A stretch of 64,000 nucleotides of DNA from assembly GCA_946902875.1 (NCBI GenBank), contig OX336345.1:16027395-16091394 (forward strand). The letters are read 5' to 3'. The DNA comes from Nematopogon swammerdamellus (taxonomy: Eukaryota > Arthropoda > Insecta > Lepidoptera > Adelidae). How positions within the stretch are numbered: the stretch's first letter is position 1; each line of letters opens with the position of its first letter. A program made the translations under genes and the position numbers. Positions 23,701-35,525 of the stretch are shown piece by piece. The notes under the pieces were generated by a model, which had not been told where the DNA came from, did no database searches, and saw nothing but the letters and a program-made list of their open reading frames with translations.

Positions 23701-26344
23701 CGATACCCATAGCTGGCTGCTTTGCATAGAATAAGGTCATAAGTCGGTGTTGTTTTTTAATTTTCAAAAATTAATGGTTAAAAAATTTAAAAATCTACAA
23801 CAATAGAGTTCTTTGCTTGTGTTTAGTTATTTATCAGTGCAATACAAATTTCGTTTTATTCATTCCATTTTGCGTCAGATTAAAAAAAATCTAAACTAAA
23901 TCATTTTTTTCATCTGGCGCAAAAGTGAATGAATAAAACGATATTTTTATTGCACTGATAAATAACTAAACCACAAGCACGAACTCTATTGTTGTAGATT
24001 TTAAAATTGTATTACCATAAATTTTTTAAAATTAAAAAACAACACCGACTTACGACCTTTTTCTATGCAAAGCAGCCAGCTATGGGTATCGTCTTAACCA
24101 TAATTTATTCGATAGAAATTAGAATCATATAAGACTCTCGAAATTAGAACAATAGCCAGCACACTCGTACTTCACAATCTTCTACTCAAAGTCATGTAGC
24201 TCCATAAATTCATGGAACGTTTTCTTTCACAGTTGTCATGACTGTCTTTCTGGCCTGCCTGTCTACTCTTCCACTCATCATGCTCATTATGGGTAAGTTA
24301 ATAATTCGTAGATGAGTCATTGTCATTCATAGTGATAGTATTTGAACGTGACTGACTAACTTCTGATATCAAATGAGATCTAAATCGGCTGTTGGGCAAA
24401 ATATGCTTGTTCAGACAAGTATGTAGGTACATTGATATATTTCGTTAGCATATTGTGTTGGAAGGACAGTAGGCATATCCTCTGATGGGCACCGAATTTC
24501 ATCTGTACTATATTAGTACACCCACAGATCTCACAAGGATTCGCGGCAGTTAGCCCGAAATTACACCTGAAACGGCCCTGAGAACGTGTTTCATGTTGTT
24601 CGTTGGCATAATACCGCATCACATAGATCGATCCGCGTTATTTGCTCTATGAGTTAGTTGCACGAGCCAACGCACCCGCAGACAGTGACGTAGCGTGATT
24701 ATGTGCAGGCGTACAGTATATCCGGGACTGCCCGGCAGAGCCGCACCTGCCCGTGTACATGGTGGTGGGCGGCGCGGCGGGCGGCGCGCGACTGTGCTGG
24801 CTGCTCTGGTCGCAGCTGGCTTCCCGCAGCGTCGCCATACAGTCTGTCAGTGTACCCGAACGTGTGGCCTCCTGGATTCTCACAATCTTCTTAATAGCCT
24901 GGTCAGTTAACCGCTACCTCTTTAATCTTCTTTATTGCATTATGTATAAAGTTATGATTTTAAAGAATTCGCCACCATTCGATTCACCATATTTTAATGT
25001 CCGAATGTGGGCTGGATGAGGCGTTTACGAGGAACAAACAAAGTGGCGACATATTTCCATCGTTTAATAATAGTAGAGGTTCTAGTTCGTCTAAATAAGA
25101 CCTGCATTTTGCCATCGACGCTAATAATGCAATAAATCTTGACCAAACAAAAATGGAGTGGATTTCTATCAGGACTCTGGAGAGGAGGAAAAAGAGGAAG
25201 CAAGGAAATGCACCCCAACTAAAATTATGGTGTTAAAACTTAAGACAGGCGTAATAAGAGCTGTTTAATAGAGGCCCATTCTTATACAGGTTAAGGTTCT
25301 TTAGTGACTTTACAATAGCGTTAGTAAGTGCTATAAGGGTGGCACAAGAGCTCTACAGTAGCGACGTGTTATATTAATCCACTTTAAGATCTAAAACAAC
25401 CTGCCGTTAGCACCAATTTGTTCGTCGGGACTGGTCTAATCTTATCAGACCATGCACTAAATAAAAGTTTGTCTGGCACCAGGTTCGGACTGGGCAACTA
25501 CTGGGTGCTGAGGATCAAGTGGCCGGACTTCGCGCCCACGCTGTTCGAGCCCAACAAGTGGTGCCACCGCACGCTGTATGTGTTCGCGCTGGTGCAGCTC
25601 TGCATCGTGTGGGGTGTGGTCTCCATGCTCGTGCTGCTCTCTGTTGTACTCGCCTTCTGCCAGGTCAGTCTTCTGTTCGGTCTTTTGAATTGGAAGCCTT
25701 AATTTATCGACATTCCCTTTACTTATGGTAGAGTTATCGGTACATAATATCCCTCACTTTTTCATTGCCGCTGAGGTTGTCGTGATTGTCTCAAAAAGTT
25801 GGAACAGGATGTCCAGCTAAACGGGCTATTTTTTATATATTTTTTATTTATTTATTTATACTTCTATATTTTACAACTTCATGTTCTGCGAAGCCTACCA
25901 TTCTTATCCGCAAAAGCAGTTTTGTCGCCGTCTATTATTTATACAGTACAATTCGTTATTTAAATGGCCTCATTTTATACATTCATAATTTTTTTTAATT
26001 TTGTGGCGATCATTATCTTTAATTATACGACTAGACTCAATACCTAAGCATACTCCGAGCGACTTTGGTGTGTGCTGTGTGCTGCTGTGGCTGGCGCGAG
26101 TAGTGTCTGTGTGACTACCATCGCATCTAAAAAATTCATCTAGTCATACACTGAGTACTATGTAAGGAAACTTGAGCAGATTTCCTAAATTACCGCTTAC
26201 GTTTTATATATAGATGGGATCCTAAAGGAATTCTAGAGGAATGTAAGGGTAATTATGTTTAGGGAGTTACAATAGAGATTGAATGAGGGGTTTGTGACGC
26301 AGGTATTCGGCTGCGGCTGGCTGGGACCGCCGCGATATAAGTAG
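19810..26344 (+). CDS. TMEM272-like four-pass membrane protein (whole gene, 7 coding exons)
   Basis: Joining 19810-20707, 22143-22294, 23475-23670, 24233-24292, 24709-24901, 25483-25663 and 26303-26344 gives 1722 bases: 573 residues plus TAG. Every intron is GT-AG and codon phases agree at all six junctions (1,0,1,1,2,0). Residues 1-300 are Arg/Ser/Pro-rich with about a dozen S-P-R-x-S-[LI]-x-P-D repeats, probably cytosolic. Residues about 416-436, 449-471, 488-507 and 531-559 are hydrophobic membrane segments. The CPAEPHLPVYMVVGG stretch at the start of the second segment resembles the TMEM272-like family, whose biochemical role is unknown to me. An NRT sequon precedes the first segment. The start at 19810 is the first ATG after in-frame stops at 19699 and 19720; ATG 19984 is an alternative. 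The membrane part is firm. The family name is from motif memory. Confidence 0.82.
21008..21115 (+). repeat. Decayed 3' end of the Helitron-like family (intron 1 of the TMEM272-like gene)
   Basis: One 67-bp-type unit (ACGCAACTCGGCCTTCGGTC) followed by CACGCGAGAGGAGCCGCGGG and ATTAGT. It shows that the unit belongs to the element end and is not confined to the 32-38-kb structure. Confidence 0.5.
21719..22109 (-). mobile_element. SINE, full length, next to exon 2 of the TMEM272-like gene
   Basis: The T run at 21719-21730 is the inverted A tail, and the head ends GTCAGCCTCGATAGCTCAGT at 22109. It stops 33 bases before the exon 2 start, so the acceptor region partly abuts the SINE. Confidence 0.75.
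22143..22294 (+). CDS. TMEM272-like gene, coding exon 2
   Basis: Acceptor GATTTGCAG|CG, donor CAG|GTGCCT (phase 0). It encodes a Gly/Ser/Arg-rich linker including RSVSPYRGSLGGGGG and ends SSSVSQ. It continues the Ser-Pro-Arg character of exon 1, which supports the join. A SINE ends 33 bases upstream, at 22109. Confidence 0.78.
22962..23379. mobile_element. Mariner-type MITE with a GC-rich core
   Basis: TA|CAGGTTGTCCCCG at the left and CGGGGACATCCTG|TA at the right give matching inverted ends and a TA duplication. A GC-rich block (23085-23250) inside contrasts with the AT-rich ends and may be captured sequence. It lies in intron 2 of the TMEM272-like gene. Confidence 0.65.
23475..23670 (+). 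CDS. TMEM272-like gene, coding exon 3
   Basis: Acceptor GGCGCAG|GTG, phase 0. It encodes a soluble segment with GLSHGLGLGLTTYGSVAYQL and TCDFVCRAVRIVNRT. The donor at 23671 (GTACGA) is weak but gives the phase 1 needed to join exon 4. Retention of the intron would add 19 codons and then stop at 23729. A MITE begins 25 bases past the donor. Confidence 0.78.
23695..24097. mobile_element. Long-palindrome MITE flanked by TTAA
   Basis: Nearly the whole 400 bases fold back: TTAAGACGATACCCATAGCT…AGCTATGGGTATCGTCTTAA, with arms of about 180 bases and a centre near 23893. TTAA at each end suggests a piggyBac-type target, although the ends do not start CCY. It begins 25 bases past the exon 3 donor. 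Confidence 0.75.
24233..24292 (+). CDS. TMEM272-like gene, coding exon 4 (first membrane segment)
   Basis: A 60-base exon with acceptor TTTCTTTCACAG and donor ATGG|GTAAGT, both close to consensus. It encodes almost exactly one hydrophobic span (VMTVFLACLSTLPLIM...). It is too short for simple ORF searches and is supported by phase 1 on both sides. Confidence 0.8.
24709..24901 (+). CDS. TMEM272-like gene, coding exon 5 (second and third membrane segments)
   Basis: Acceptor TATGTGCAG|GC, donor CTG|GTCAGT (phase 2). It encodes GVQYIRDCPAEPHLPVYMVV, the most family-typical stretch, then a Gly/Ala-rich membrane span, a polar loop (SRSVAIQSVSVPER), and most of the third span (ASWILTIFLIAW). Confidence 0.82.
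25483..25663 (+). CDS. TMEM272-like gene, coding exon 6 (fourth membrane segment)
   Basis: Acceptor GGCACCAG|G, donor CAG|GTCAGT (phase 0). It encodes GLGNYWVLRIKWPDFAPTLF, then FEPNKWCH and a long hydrophobic span (YVFALVQLCIVWGVVSMLVL...) ending AFCQ. The WCHRTLY stretch before the last span is also typical of this kind of protein. Confidence 0.82.
26303..26344 (+). CDS. TMEM272-like gene, coding exon 7 with stop TAG
   Basis: Acceptor GTGACGCAG|GTA, phase 0. It encodes VFGCGWLGPPRYK followed by TAG at 26342-26344. The same frame stays open for 71 further codons (see next entry), so the true C terminus is uncertain. The TAG can also serve as a splice acceptor (…AAGTAG|CAC), which would skip these 13 residues. 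Confidence 0.7.
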   Translation, partial: VFGCGWLGPPRYK

Positions 26345-26560
26345 CACCGGCGCAGTGTCGTGCTCGAGCTGTGGCATAAGAACATTAACGACACGATGGA
26401 CGTCGCGGGCGCGGTGGCGGTGCTGCCCGCCGGAGCCCCCAGGCCTCCGCAGCCGCAGCCCACCATCCAGCTGTCCGCGCCTGCGGAGGCTTCGCCGCCG
26501 ACGGGCGGCGCCACCGCCGCGGACGACCCGCGCCCTCACATCGCCGCCGGCTCGGCATGA
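26345..26560 (+). CDS. Possible C-terminal extension of the TMEM272-like protein after the stop
   Basis: These are 71 codons in the same frame as exon 7, directly after TAG and closed by TGA at 26558. They begin HRRSVVLELWHKNINDTMD and continue as a Pro/Ala-rich tail. The GC content and codon use match the coding exons, unlike the AT-rich sequence after 26561. Four readings are possible: stop-codon readthrough, an alternative acceptor at 26344, a recent nonsense allele or base error, or simply a 3' UTR. The sequence alone cannot decide between them. Confidence 0.45.
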   Translation, partial: HRRSVVLELWHKNINDTMDVAGAVAVLPAGAPRPPQPQPTIQLSAPAEASPPTGGATAADDPRPHIAAGSA

Positions 26561-27330
26561 TGGCTGTATGCGCACGCGGCCAAGCACGTACATTTTGACC
26601 GAGGCACGGACAAGGTTTATTATTTTTAAGAGACGCTCTGGTGCCTCATTTGTATGGTGCTTTCATTTCGCGAGTGTTGTTTTTCAGTGTTTGCTTGTAA
26701 TCAGCGAGATTGTGTTGTTTTGAGCGCGTACGCACCTAGGACGCATTATTAGTGGTTTGCAGTGTGTATGTTTTATTTTTAAGCGCATTTTTGCACCGGT
26801 AGTCATTGTGTATGCTGGATTTGTTTTTATCTAGATTGCCATTAGATACTGCAGACTTCCAAAAATAATTTGTATTCAGTACCTACCACTCATAGTGCAT
26901 AGGTTTATTTATTTTAGTACTAGACTAGCGCAGTGTGTAGCTTAGTGCAGTTTCAAGCTAGCGTATGTACCTATGTAGGTGCATATATAATATAATATGA
27001 GTACCTACATTATATACGAGTACAGAGTCGTACCAGCAAGTTGTGTATATTTTAGCTTTTTTTTACCACGGAGATAATTTTTTCATGTTCATTTGAAGTA
27101 CTGAACCCAAAACCTGAACAACCACATGTAACTCTGAAATATTTTAGTCAATTTGTGTAATGTTTTTTTCATATGATCAAAATAAGCTGCTGGTACGATT
27201 ATATTCATTGAAATGTAACTACGTGGAACAAGTAATTAGGTCATATAGAATTATAAAGAGTGGCAGTAATTTGTGACTCTTACATTAAAATACAACGAAA
27301 ATAACGTATTATTTTATTTAAAAAATAAAC
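26561..27330 (+). other. Probable 3' UTR of the TMEM272-like gene
   Basis: AT-rich with no ORF worth calling. An AATAAA at 27324-27329 is a candidate polyadenylation signal; other A-rich variants exist, so the transcript end is not fixed. Confidence 0.35.
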
Positions 27331-30300
27331 TAATACTTATGACTAATAATAATAAGGTATGCTTCGAAAAACTGTTACTTCAGTTCCGAGGTACGTCAGA
27401 AAAACTGTGGTAAAACGTTGCCAAAATCACTATACCTTGATCAGCGAGAGAAGATACATGTGAAAGCAGGTAAGGACTATAACATTTATAAATAAACGAT
27501 ATAAACAGTACAGTAAATGTAAACATGGATAAATGTAAAACAGAGACAGCAACTGTTTGTATTAAGCTTATATATTTATAATATATAGCCAATATATTTT
27601 CGAGATGTGATCGCTCATTGATCCTTTGCTTAAATACAAATAGGTACCTCCTACTAAATTTATGAACACCACAGATACCTACCTCCGCCGCCCGCCAACC
27701 AATCTCCATCGTGCGACAGATATAATTATTGTCTTTGTATATTTTAGTCTTCGTTCATGCGCCCCTTTGAAACGCTCGTGAATTTCACCAAATAAAAAAA
27801 TTACAATGCTATATTTTGTATAATTTGTAGATGGCATGGTCATGATGGTACAGAAGGATGAAAGAAAGCATACACGGTTGCAGAATTTAAAAATCCGAGC
27901 TTTCCGACCGAACGATTTCATTTCCTTCTGAGAAATTTGCAATCTGCACATAATTCAAGTTGGAATATGGAGAGGGATTTCGAGTGTTTCATTCATATCT
28001 TCTGTATTGCTTAAACCATTCCTCACCTAGGCTAGAATTAAATTTATGTAAAAATTCAAAATATTACGTATATGTTTTTAAAACATATCATTTCTTATTT
28101 TAAAAATTCTTTCGTAACTTTAGTTTTCATTCATACAATTTTTTTTTTTTTACTACGTTAGAATTCTAATTATGAAACAACTCGATTAAATCAATAAAGA
28201 TACCTACGGATGTTTTGTCTTATGAAATACTTATCCACTGCTCTATATTTTTATTCCTATAACAAATTCTATAACAAATTATGAACATCTACCTAAATGA
28301 ACTTTAACACTAATAGGAAGTGTAACATAAATGTGTTTTATCTCACATTATTGAAAACATAGACGACTTTAAAGTTATTCCACTAAAGCGTCATTTTCGT
28401 TAGTCGATGTGCATAAAAATGCTGTAAAATTTACAAAAAGCACATAATGAGTCTTGAACCTAGGACTAGGGAAAATATTTTCCCTGATCCGTGCTTGAAC
28501 CGATGGTAGTTGTAGGTCTAATTAAACAATGTTGTATAAAATGCACAACTACAGTGCATACCCCTATCGAAACAACGCCATATACATAATACAATTAGTA
28601 TATAGTGCATGTTACATTTTATTACAACAAATTTTACGTTGTCACGATTCCTATGGGTGGTGTAAGAACGACTTGCGTGTGAAATGGTGGTTGTCGACAA
28701 GCGTTATTTCAAAGAACATATTTTTTGTACGTAGATGTATGAGGATTCGAAATTGTGAATGGGCCACGTATTTCAGTTTCGTTGTGATTGTAGGTGAAAT
28801 GTTTCCATTTATATTCGAACAATGTAAATGAATGTTCACATTATTTGTTCGTTGTGATGTACACATTCAAACTGATTTATTTAAGTACTAATTGATTTAA
28901 TGGTTTTTACGAATTTATCCGATTTTGTTCGAAAGAAACACTTCCCAATAACATATCCACATAGATACATACAAGATACGCACGTGAACGGCGTGGTGCG
29001 GTATTGTACTGTGTCATTTAATATCATATCAAACTAATATTTAGGTACTTTATTTTTTTTAAGTAACAATTATTGTTAGTAACATACAAAGTCGTTTATG
29101 AAACGAGTTCCAAATACAAATCAAAATACAAGCATATCATATCTAATCAATATACTATAAATACATTTATTCTAAAAAAAATCATCATTTAATTCCTATA
29201 AAGTGTATAATCATTAGTGGTCGGGGAAACTTAAATAGTGTGCCAGTGCCACGAGAGGTCGCTTGGATACAGGCTTTAATACTTAAAAGAGGCCTTTCCA
29301 AATTCGAAGGTCATTGAATAAAAATATTTTTTCTAAATGAGTGTTACCATGTAAGAGAATTTATGAGATTTCTGATGTTTGAGATTCAGTTATTTTGAGC
29401 ACTTTAAAAACACCACATTATCGATTCGAGCACACTTTTCCACGGTACAACTGGGATAGGATAATAAATCAATATTAGATATAGAGTAAACGTTTTACAT
29501 TTTAGATTAGATTATATTAATATTTATTATATATATTGAAAATATTCAAAAATCTCTGCATTTTGATAAATATAATATGGCGGCGCTTGGCCAGATACGA
29601 AATTGAAGTTTTCTTGATGGCACTTGTTTATTTGGCTTATATCGATTACCCACTAAGCGAAAATGTACCAATTTACTCAATTATTAACTATCGTATATAC
29701 GGATTATTTGTGAGGAGCATGGATGGTAGGTACCTATGTGATAGATAACACATTCAATCCAATAGGTATAAAAGGAAAAACTTAAGACGTCTTATATAAA
29801 AATTTGATGATAACTATATATTCGTATTACAGAAAAAAAAATCAACAAAAATACCATATCAATGTTGATAGATGAATGTTTAATGTAGAAACTTGATTTT
29901 TAGTTCAATTTTGATGCGTGACAAGGGCGAACTCATTGCCTTAGGCGATTTCTTCAAGTTTTACATAGCATCCGAAATTCCGGACCATGGAGCACCTGGT
30001 GAAAATATGCACATAGCCAACCGTGTCAGTTTCCATAAAAAAAAAGTTCTTCATTGTAATGTTTATTTCTATTTTCTTCCAGCTTTTACAAAATTAAACC
30101 TAATAAAATTATAAAATTTTAAATTATTAAAATAGATACCTCCCGTCCATATAATATAAAAAATAGCACTCCACCTCAAAGAATCCTTATTTACAGATAT
30201 TTTTTTACCCGACTGCGCGAAACAAAAAGGAGGGTAATGTTTCTTGAATATCCCTCGCGAAGTTACTGGAGGTTTAGCCGCTTCGTTCATCCTAAACTCG

Positions 30301-32309
30301 GGTTAGATGTAAACTTACTGTAACCACGAGTAGTTGAACATTATGAATTTGGTCTGGTCCAATAAAATAATTTGGGAACACAATTCATATTTTTAATAAA
30401 TTTTTAGAACGACGACGATAAATGATAATTATATAGGTATTTTAGTATTGACGTGGTAAAATTAACTATAATCTTATGTAGGTACATTATATGTAATACT
30501 ATTACAATTCATTATCCATTGTAGGTAATATTATTTTATGGGCTGTCGCAAATCGATAGTATAATATAAACGGTAGATAAATTCGAAAAAAATATCCTCT
30601 TCTCCATACAGTTCTAACTAAACTAGGTACTACTCGTAAAGTGCAATAGTAACTTTAAGTAATAAATAACGAACCAGCATACAGCAACATCCATCCGCAT
30701 CGATTTGCAACGTACGACTACACTGATTATGCAGATAACTTAATCAGTTTTAATCAATATAGGCATATTATAATATTGCCGAAAATCTGTCAAAAACTTT
30801 TAATATAAATAATATTTTTTATTTTTATTTAATTAATTGTACTACTTTCGTAAAATATATTTTAAAAGTTCACCTTCTAAATTGTGTATTGATATAATTT
30901 TATCTTTTTAATCTTAATATTTCATCTTTCATTTTCTTTCTTTAATCTTTCATTCATGTAGAATGAAAGATTAGGTATTAGATAATAGCAAAACATATTT
31001 ATATTATATGCAATGCTTGACGAATTGCAATCTTAGTAAATTTTAGTATATAGATATAGCAGATATCCTACATAGATATATCCTACAATAAAATATCGTA
31101 AAGTAACCTCATTAATACCTAGTAGATTGTAACTTTGCGAACATTCTCGAAAAATAATTAGGTAGTAATATCGTATTATCCAAGTCCTGTGGAGACTATA
31201 AATAAATATGTATTTCCTTCTTTTTTTATTATATCTAATACCAGCATACATTATGTACCAACTAACCAAACGAATGTACTTACGACTTTTCTGTATGGTG
31301 TGGATGTAACATAAGAAAACTATTTTTTATGAATAGATTGTACCTACGTATTATGAAAATATTTGTACATAGATTTCTAGTTAACATTTAGGTATTTGGA
31401 AAATGTCTCGAATTTACGTACCTACACGTTACTCACAATACGAAAACTGGGTAGTGGGTACTTACGCCTTTTTACCACAACCTTATGGACGTTGATCTTA
31501 TGGAATTGGACCGATTTTACCATCTTCGGCTAAAATGTGTTCACCGGTTAACTCCTGTAAACTGTATGAGAAAAATTACTTTAACCGAGAGATAAATGTT
31601 AATCGTGACTTAACCGGTGGTTGTGAAGGTGAGGTTAAGTTTCATGTTCATAGATTTATATTATTTAATATAAATCTATATACAGAATTTATATGTCGTT
31701 TCTGGAAATATCTAACACATGTACGTAATTAAATGAGCCGTGTAAATGTATTAAAAATATTATAATACATACAATGTTACTTATGATTTGATATGCTATG
31801 TTGAGATGGAGTAATGCGAAAATTAAGGTATACTGGCGCGGAATAGATACTAATATTGGTGAAAAATATAATGTAATAATGTGTGAAACATATTAGAAAT
31901 GCGTGTATTACCTATAAATAATAATAAATGGACTATATCAATTGGACCTTCGTTTTCATGCTCTCCTACATACTACATCCTGTTTTTTTTGTCAATCTGT
32001 ATTCTAAAGAATAATAAAGGTACCTACCTAGGTATCATCTCTGTTTTCACACTCTCGAAGTCACAATCTAAGAACTAGTAAAAGTAAATGTACCAATCCA
32101 ATACGTTCGATTATGATTTTTTGTACAGCAACCTTACGTGCGTCCGTATGTTAGTTATAGTAAGTTACGTACGTACTACACGTAGTTTTGTTTAGTATAT
32201 TACTAGTGAAATAAAATGCTTCATTCTTTATGAATTTAGCAGCAACAGACTTCGTAGGTACCTGGCACGTCTTCTCTACTATGTCCTAAATTCAATCTTT
32301 AGTATCAAT
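27331..32309. other. Long AT-rich intergenic region
   Basis: Five kilobases with no frame above about 110 codons and no recognisable domain. It contains a SINE tail at 30012 and a CCCGACTGCGCG repeat scrap at 30209-30240 that is related to 33007-33040 inside the Helitron-like arm. Confidence 0.55.
30012..30045 (+). mobile_element. SINE tail scrap
   Basis: Only CATAGCCAACCGTGTCAGTT, TCCAT and A(9) remain. Confidence 0.5.
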
Positions 32310-32351
32310 CATCATATATCATCATCATCATCATCATATCATCATCATCAT
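32310..32351. repeat. (ATC)n microsatellite at the left edge of the inverted repeat
   Basis: ATCATCATCATCATCAT tracts abut the TC end of the Helitron-like element at about 32352. Confidence 0.75.
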
Positions 32352-32352
32352 C

Positions 32353-34749
32353 AATCAATACTAATAATAAATCTGTAAGGGATGGTCATGGAGTAAGTTA
32401 CTTTGTTTTAGGAAATATTGAGTTTGTAGCCTCTATGTATGATACTAAAGCTAAATTGACGATTTTTAGAAATCTTTTCTGTATGTATGTATGTATGTAT
32501 GTATGTATGTTCCGCCATAACTCTTAAAGCCATCATCCGAATTCGATGAAACTTAGTACAAGCACATTTTACTATACGGGACACAGGATAGGCTAACTAA
32601 AATTCACTTCCGGCCACGCTAAGGTGTGGCTCCCATACAAATCGAATCGAAATAAAAGCGGCGCGGCGCGGCGGCGGTTGGTGGCGGCTAGCTGCGGAGG
32701 CTGGTGGCGGCGGCGGAGGCGCGGGGCGGGGCACGGGGTGCGGTCTGGCGGAGCGCGGTGTGTGTATGCATTGTCTCGAGAAGAGTATCTTATTTAATTC
32801 GATTCATAATATTATGTAGGTTTACTTCGTTAGGTATCTATTTGATTAACTTTAGGTGCAAAGTGTTGTTGCAAGTCGATATTAGCGGATATTTACTTAA
32901 CTGGAGTTCCTATTTGATTTAAGTTATTTGATCGTATGTTTATTATATTGTACGTACGTAGTGTAGTACCTATGCGGGCAATATTAACGAAAAGATTCTT
33001 ATTTTTACCCGACTACGGCGAAGCGAAAAGGAGAGTTATGTGTTTGACCGGTATGTATGTATGTATGTATGTACTAGCTTTTGCCCGCGGCTTTGCTCGC
33101 GGGAAATTCGTATTTCAAAGGAAGAACTAAGGGCGAGCTGGGTTCAGGTAAACGATAAACCGTCTCGAAGAAAGTGAGTTACTTTTTGAGGCCGAAGGCG
33201 GAGTTGCGTTCAGGAAGACGATAAACCTTCTCGAAGACAGTAAGTAACTATGGGCGAGGCCGAAGGCCGAGCTGCGTTCAGGAAGATGATAAACCTTCTC
33301 GAAGATAGTAAGTAACTATGGGCGAGGCCGAAGGCCGAGCTGCGTTCAGGATGAGGGTAACCTTTTCGAAGAAAGTAAGTAACAGAGGGCGAGGCTGAAG
33401 GCCGAGCTGCGTTCAGGAAAACGATAAACCTTATCGAAGACAGTAAGTAACTATGGGCGAGGCCGAAGGCCGAGCTGCGTTCAGGAAGAGGATAACCTTT
33501 TCAAAGAAAGTAAGTAACAGAGGGCGAGGCCGAAGGCCGAGCTGCGTTCAGGAATACCATAAAACTTCTCGAAGAAAGTAAGTAACAAAGGGCGAGGCCG
33601 AAGGCCGAGCTGCGTTCAGGAAGACGATAAACCTTCTCGAAGACAGTAAGTAACTATGGGCGAGGCCGAAGGCCGAGCTGCGTTCAGGAAGAGGATAAAC
33701 CATCTTTAAGAAAGAAAGTAACAAAGGGCGAGGCCGAAGGCCGAGCTGCGTTCAGGATGAGGGTAACCTTTTCGAAGAAAGTAAGTAACAGAGGGCGAGG
33801 CCGAAGGCCGAGCTGCGTTCAGGAAAACGATAAACCTTCTCGAAGACAGTAAGTAATTATGGGCGAGGCCGAAGGCCGAACTGCGTTCAGGAAGAGGATA
33901 ACCTTTTCAAAGAAAGTAAGTAACAGAGGGCGAGGCCGAAGGCCGAGCTGCGTTCAGGAATACGATAAAACTTCTCGAAGACAGTAAGTAACTATGGGCG
34001 AGGCCGAAGGCCGAGCTGCGTTCAGGAAGAGAATAAACCATATTTAAGAAAATAAGTAACAAAGGGCGAGGCCGAAGGCCGAGCTGCGTTCAGGAAGAGG
34101 ATAACCTTTTCGAAGAATGTAAGTAACAGAGGGCGAGTCCGCAGGCCGAGCTGCGTTCAGGAAGACCATAATTACCTAAATTACTGTCCTCGAGAAGGTT
34201 TATCGTCTTCCTGAACGCAGCTCGGCCTTCGGCCTCGCCCTTTGTTACTTACTTTCTTCGAGAAGTTTTATGGTATTCCTGAACGCAGCTCGGCCTTCGG
34301 CCTCGCCCTCTGTTACTTACTTTCTTTGAAAAGGTTATCCTCTTCCTGAACGCAGCTCGGCCTACGGCCTCGCCCATAGTTACTTACTGTCTTCGATAAG
34401 GTTTATCGTTTTCCTGAACGCAGCTCGGCCTTCGGCCTCGCCCTCTGTTACTTACTTTCTTCGAAAAGGTTACCCTCATCCTGAACGCAGCTCGGCCTTC
34501 GGCCTCGCCCATAGTTACTTACTGTCTTCGAGAAGGTTTATCATCTTCCTGAACGCAGCTCGGCCTTCGGCCTCGCCCATAGTTACTTACTGTCTTCGAG
34601 AAGGTTTATCGTCTTCCTGAACGCAACTCCGCCTTCGGCCTCAAAAAGTAACTCACTTTCTTCGAGACGGTTTATCGTTTACCTGCTCGCCCTTAGTTCT
34701 TCTTTTGAAATACGAATTTCACGCGAGCGAAGCCGCGGGCAAAAGCTAG
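32353..34749 (+). mobile_element. Helitron-like element, long copy, left arm
   Basis: It runs from TCAATCAATACTAATAATAA to a 3' end GCGGGCAAAAGCTAG. The flanking bases are A before and T after, with no target duplication. A GC-rich hairpin (CGCGAGCGAAGCCGCG) sits about 8 bases before CTAG. These are Helitron end rules. It encodes no protein I recognise. The interior has (GTAT)n tracts, a CGG-rich patch at 32655-32760, a sub-repeat starting CCCGACTACGGCGAAGC, and opposed arrays of a 67-68-bp unit from 33125. An inverted copy of the terminal hairpin lies at 33073-33120. Confidence 0.6.
33125..34700. repeat. Opposed tandem arrays of a 67-68-bp unit (left arm)
   Basis: About 16 forward units then 7 inverted units, flipping at about 34175-34186. 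Each unit holds GGCGAGGCCGAAGGCCGAGC, GCGTTCAGG, a variable AAGACGATAAACCTTCTCG part and AAGTAAGTAAC. GGCC-GAA-GGCC forms a short hairpin. Units differ in a two- to four-type alternation (ACTATGG or ACAGAGG before GCGAGG). Unit length is not a multiple of three, so it is not coding. Confidence 0.85.
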
Positions 34750-35525
34750 TTCCGAATATTTAGGTACTCGTCATTTTTTTTCTTTTCTACTTTGCGAACT
34801 GAATACCTAACCGCTTTTGGCCCACCGATTTAGCCAGTCAATCCTACGACACAAATGATCAGGCAGAAAGTTCCGACCAAATACTAAACTTTGGCAGAAT
34901 TTGTGCAGGGAAAGTTTGTGAAAATCCATTACAACTTTGTCGTTGAAATTATTTTTACTCGGGGCAGAAAATAGTGAAAGAGCGGACACAAAGGGAAAAT
35001 AGAGCGTGGGCATCGTGTGGGAGAAATTTATTCTTACGTGATTTAGATAAACTATTTACTTACTTTCTCAGAGAAAGTGTGTCTGTGATGGCGAGGCCGA
35101 ATGTCGAGCGTCGTTTCAAGAGAGAGAGGTGCGTGTATTCTACGTCGTTACATCCTGCCTGCTCGCATGTCGGCTCCAAGGTAACACGAGCCCTCTAATC
35201 CCATCGGGATCTTTATTCATCTGCAAGATAGTCGGCTCGGCCTGCGACCTCGTAAATTCACCATCAGCCCGGCCGGCCTCATACGAGCACAATCAATCGA
35301 GAGCCTAGGTCAATGGGCTCCTTCATATGTATAATACGCTAAATGACAATAGCTATTTAATGCATATTAGAATAGGAATAGCTTTTCTTTTGCCCACAGC
35401 TTCACTTGTCTGAAAGTATGTAGATTTACGTATGTAGCCAGCTCGGTTGATAGGTATACAAAAATTCATAGAAACCGCCAAACGATGAAAATCATGGAAA
35501 CGTATTGTAAGGCCGGTCGCACATT

